From Bacillota bacterium (GTDB lineage: Bacteria > Bacillota > Clostridia > Oscillospirales > Ruminococcaceae): 7,676 bases of DNA. The notes under the pieces are model-generated. The model did not search any database. It saw nothing but the letters and a program-made list of their open reading frames with translations, and was not told the DNA's origin. The translations under genes and the position numbers were made by a program. The stretch covers positions 1 through 7,676 of the forward strand of contig JAEWMM010000147.1 in NCBI GenBank assembly GCA_023457175.1, written 5' to 3'. Shown here piece after piece: positions 5,886 through 7,676 of this stretch; within the stretch, counting starts at the first letter, position 1, and every line of letters starts with the position of its first letter.

Positions 5886-6689
5886 TTAAGTTGCGCTTAA
5901 GACCTCATGCGCATCCTCCACAATTTTTAGGGCATCGTTCAAAGCTTGCCCGTCCGGCGTCTCGCGAACGAGATAAAGCAGATATTCGATATTCCCTTCC
6001 GGCCCTTTTACGGGTGAAAAGGATAATCCCTTTACATTAAACCCAAGCGTTTTGGCGCAGCCAATCACCTTTTCAATCACGGCAAGATGGACGCGCCGGT
6101 CGCTGACGACGCCTTTTTTGCCGACCTGATCGCGCTGGGCTTCAAACTGCGGCTTTATCAGGCAGACGACCGCGCCGCCGGGCTTTAATAATTGATACGC
6201 TACCGGCAGCACCAGTGTCAGCGAAATAAACGAAACGTCGATGCTGATAAAATCAACCGGTTCTCCGATATCCGCCAAGGTCAGATGACGCACATTGGTG
6301 CGCTCGCGGTTGACGACCCGCGCATCCTGACGCAGGCTCCAGGCCAGCTGGCCGTAACCCACGTCAAAGGCGTAGACCTTTTTAGCGCCGTTCTTCAGCA
6401 TGCAGTCGGTAAAACCGCCGGTGGAAGCACCAAAGTCGCAGCAGGCGGCATCTTGGAGACCCAGCGGAAACACCGCCAGCGCCTTTTCAAGCTTTAATCC
6501 GCCGCGGCTGACATACCGCAGCGCGTCGCCCCTGACCTCAATGGCGGTATCTTCCTTATAGTCTTCCCCCGATTTATCTGCTTTTTGTCCGGCGGCATAC
6601 ACCCTGCCCGCCATAATAAGCGCCTGTGCCTGAGACACATCGGGCGCCAGGCCGCGCTCGACCATCAGCGCATCCAGCCGTTTTTTCAT
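5886..6689 (-). CDS. tlyA: TlyA family S4-domain/FtsJ-type rRNA methyltransferase
   Basis: The 267-residue product belongs to the TlyA family, known in mycobacteria as an rRNA 2'-O-ribose methyltransferase acting on 16S and 23S rRNA and annotated in some genomes as a hemolysin. The first 60 or so residues are an S4 RNA-binding domain (KKRLDALMVERGL). A Rossmann methyltransferase domain follows, with SRGGLKLEKAL near 61-71, the SAM-binding segment DFGASTGGFTD near 85-95, SIDVSF near 149-154 and KPQFE near 179-183. Lys66, Asp151, Lys179 and Glu235 match the K-D-K-E tetrad of FtsJ-like 2'-O methyltransferases. I chose the ATG at 6689 because AGGTG (6703-6699) lies 9 bases upstream. A GTG at 6701 would add four residues, but it sits inside that ribosome binding site and lacks its own. 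The stop codon directly abuts the nadK start, so coupled translation is likely. Substrate assignment is by family only. Confidence 0.94.
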   Translation of the reverse strand: MKKRLDALMVERGLAPDVSQAQALIMAGRVYAAGQKADKSGEDYKEDTAIEVRGDALRYVSRGGLKLEKALAVFPLGLQDAACCDFGASTGGFTDCMLKNGAKKVYAFDVGYGQLAWSLRQDARVVNRERTNVRHLTLADIGEPVDFISIDVSFISLTLVLPVAYQLLKPGGAVVCLIKPQFEAQRDQVGKKGVVSDRRVHLAVIEKVIGCAKTLGFNVKGLSFSPVKGPEGNIEYLLYLVRETPDGQALNDALKIVEDAHEVLSAT

Positions 6690-6698
6690 GTTAACACG

Positions 6699-6703
6699 CA
6701 CCT
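6699..6703 (-). promoter_or_regulatory. Ribosome binding site deciding the tlyA start
   Basis: AGGTG lies 9 bases before the ATG at 6689, directly after the dxs stop codon. It covers the alternative GTG at 6701, which makes that codon an unlikely start. Confidence 0.7.
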
Positions 6704-6704
6704 G

Positions 6705-7676
6705 TCATTCGTCCATTTGCCGCAGCAGCGAAATAAGCCCGTCGGCGTCGAGCCGCAGCGTATGCAGCGCGCTCTCAACCGCGCTTTGCGGCACAAAGCC
6801 GTCAATGGCATGCAGTGCGGTTTTGCCCCGGTAACCTTCAAGCGAGAGCGCGGCAATAAATTGCATGCCTAAGCCGCCGCTGCGAATACCCTCTTCGGCA
6901 AAAAGAATCTTGTCATATTTTGCCGCCGCCGTGACCGCGCCGCCGTCGAGCGGCAGCACGCGGTTGAGCTTGATAACAGCGGTATCCCCCAGCCAGTCGG
7001 CCGCTTCCTTGGCGGCGGCAAAGGTTCTGCCATAGGTGACAATCGCCCGGCTGTTGCCGGAGGGCGCATATTCGTCAAAGGTCCTGCCGGTTGAGGGACA
7101 CTGAGCCAGCAAGGGACTCTCGCTCCCTCTGGGATAGCGCACCGCAACGGGGCCGTCGTAATCGTTTAACGCGCTTTTAAGCATGGCCTTCAGCTCGGCA
7201 AAATTAGCGGGCGCCAGCACCGCCACACCCGGAATGGTCGACAGAAAGGCGACGTCAAAAATGCCCTGATGCGTTTCGCCGTCATCGCCGACAATACCGG
7301 CACGGTCAACACCCAGCACAAGGTGCCGTTTCTCGATTGCCGCATCGTGAATCAGCTGGTCATAGCCGCGCTGTAAAAAGGTGGAGTAGATGGTAAACAC
7401 AGGCAGCATACCGCCCGCCCCCAGCGCACTGGCAAAGGTTACGCCGAATTCCTCGGCGATGCCCACGTCGTAATACCGGCCGGCCTTTTTAAACCGCCTG
7501 CCGAAATATTGCAGGCCGGTGCCGTGCTCCATCGCCGCCGTAATCGCGCAGATGCGGGGGTTGTCTTCCGCCAAGCGAACCAGCTCTTTGCCAAACACCG
7601 AAGAAAAGCTTTCTCCCGCCGCGTTAAGCGGTTGGCCGGTTGCGATGTCAAAGCGCGAAACGCCATGGTAGGCCCC
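6705..7676 (-). CDS. dxs: 1-deoxy-D-xylulose-5-phosphate synthase, C-terminal part (partial)
   Basis: This is the last 323 codons of DXS. The gene runs off the right edge, and full-length DXS is about 620 residues, so roughly half is missing. DXS is a cytosolic thiamine-diphosphate enzyme that joins pyruvate and glyceraldehyde 3-phosphate in the first step of the MEP isoprenoid pathway. The product also feeds thiamine and pyridoxal synthesis. The visible fragment opens with the family motif YHGVSRFD. The transketolase pyrimidine-binding domain follows, with the DVGIAEE segment (catalytic Glu at fragment residue 75) and DRAGIVGDDGETHQGIFD at about 124-141. YPRG lies near 181 and marks the approach to the C-terminal transketolase domain, which contains AEEGIRSGGLG. 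Oddities are Phe at fragment residue 77, where the family usually has His (EQH or EEH), and Gln-Ser in place of the usual His-Gly near the C-terminus (FVPQS). tlyA follows after 15 bases. Confidence 0.96.
   Translation of the reverse strand, partial: GAYHGVSRFDIATGQPLNAAGESFSSVFGKELVRLAEDNPRICAITAAMEHGTGLQYFGRRFKKAGRYYDVGIAEEFGVTFASALGAGGMLPVFTIYSTFLQRGYDQLIHDAAIEKRHLVLGVDRAGIVGDDGETHQGIFDVAFLSTIPGVAVLAPANFAELKAMLKSALNDYDGPVAVRYPRGSESPLLAQCPSTGRTFDEYAPSGNSRAIVTYGRTFAAAKEAADWLGDTAVIKLNRVLPLDGGAVTAAAKYDKILFAEEGIRSGGLGMQFIAALSLEGYRGKTALHAIDGFVPQSAVESALHTLRLDADGLISLLRQMDE

Noticed and set aside
6690..6701. Upstream GTG start for tlyA
   Set aside because: The GTG lies within the AGGTG ribosome binding site of the better ATG at 6689 and would add four residues not typical of the family.
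1..7676. CRISPR array, tRNA or rRNA gene, insertion sequence, phage or toxin-antitoxin module
   Set aside because: I looked on both strands and found no regularly spaced repeats, cloverleaf, transposase or recognisable mobile-element protein.

Overview
The window looks like a chromosomal housekeeping segment of a Gram-positive anaerobe of the Clostridia. An Oscillospiraceae/Ruminococcaceae-like genome of moderate GC is my best guess. This rests on the gene order dxs-tlyA-nadK-argR-recN, which is conserved in Bacillota, on strong purine-rich ribosome binding sites, and on a T-box leader in front of tyrS. Every convincing gene lies on the minus strand, so transcription runs from high to low coordinates.

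Positions 7676 to 2870 hold a tightly packed operon. It starts with the C-terminal half of dxs (isoprenoid precursor synthesis, cut by the window edge). Then come tlyA (S4/FtsJ-type rRNA methyltransferase), nadK (NAD kinase), argR (arginine repressor) and recN (DNA repair SMC-like ATPase). Gaps range from a direct stop-to-start junction (tlyA/nadK) and an overlap of a ribosome binding site with the previous gene (nadK/argR) to 14-15 bases. One polycistronic message with translational coupling is therefore likely. Its promoter lies outside the window.

Positions 2869 to 1045 form the tyrosyl-tRNA synthetase unit. It has a consensus sigma-A promoter (TTGACA-17-TATAAT), a complete tyrosine T-box leader with UAC specifier, antiterminator and competing terminator, then tyrS and a stem-loop terminator. 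The unit should respond to uncharged tRNA-Tyr independently of the upstream operon.

Positions 1055 to 221 hold a second small unit. A good promoter (TTGACT-17-TATACT), whose -35 box overlaps the tyrS terminator, leads into two genes. The first encodes a DUF2752 membrane protein with a CPGCG motif and a TTG start. The second encodes a protein with two zinc ribbons and a TM2 domain. The molecular role of both is unknown. Positions 1 to 220 hold no gene I can support, only a short palindrome.

Most of the window is ordinary core genome. I see no CRISPR array, phage, insertion sequence, tRNA, rRNA or obvious defence system. The points most worth a second look are the uncharacterised DUF2752/TM2 pair, the overlapping terminator and promoter in front of it, and an unusual residue next to the catalytic glutamate of DXS.
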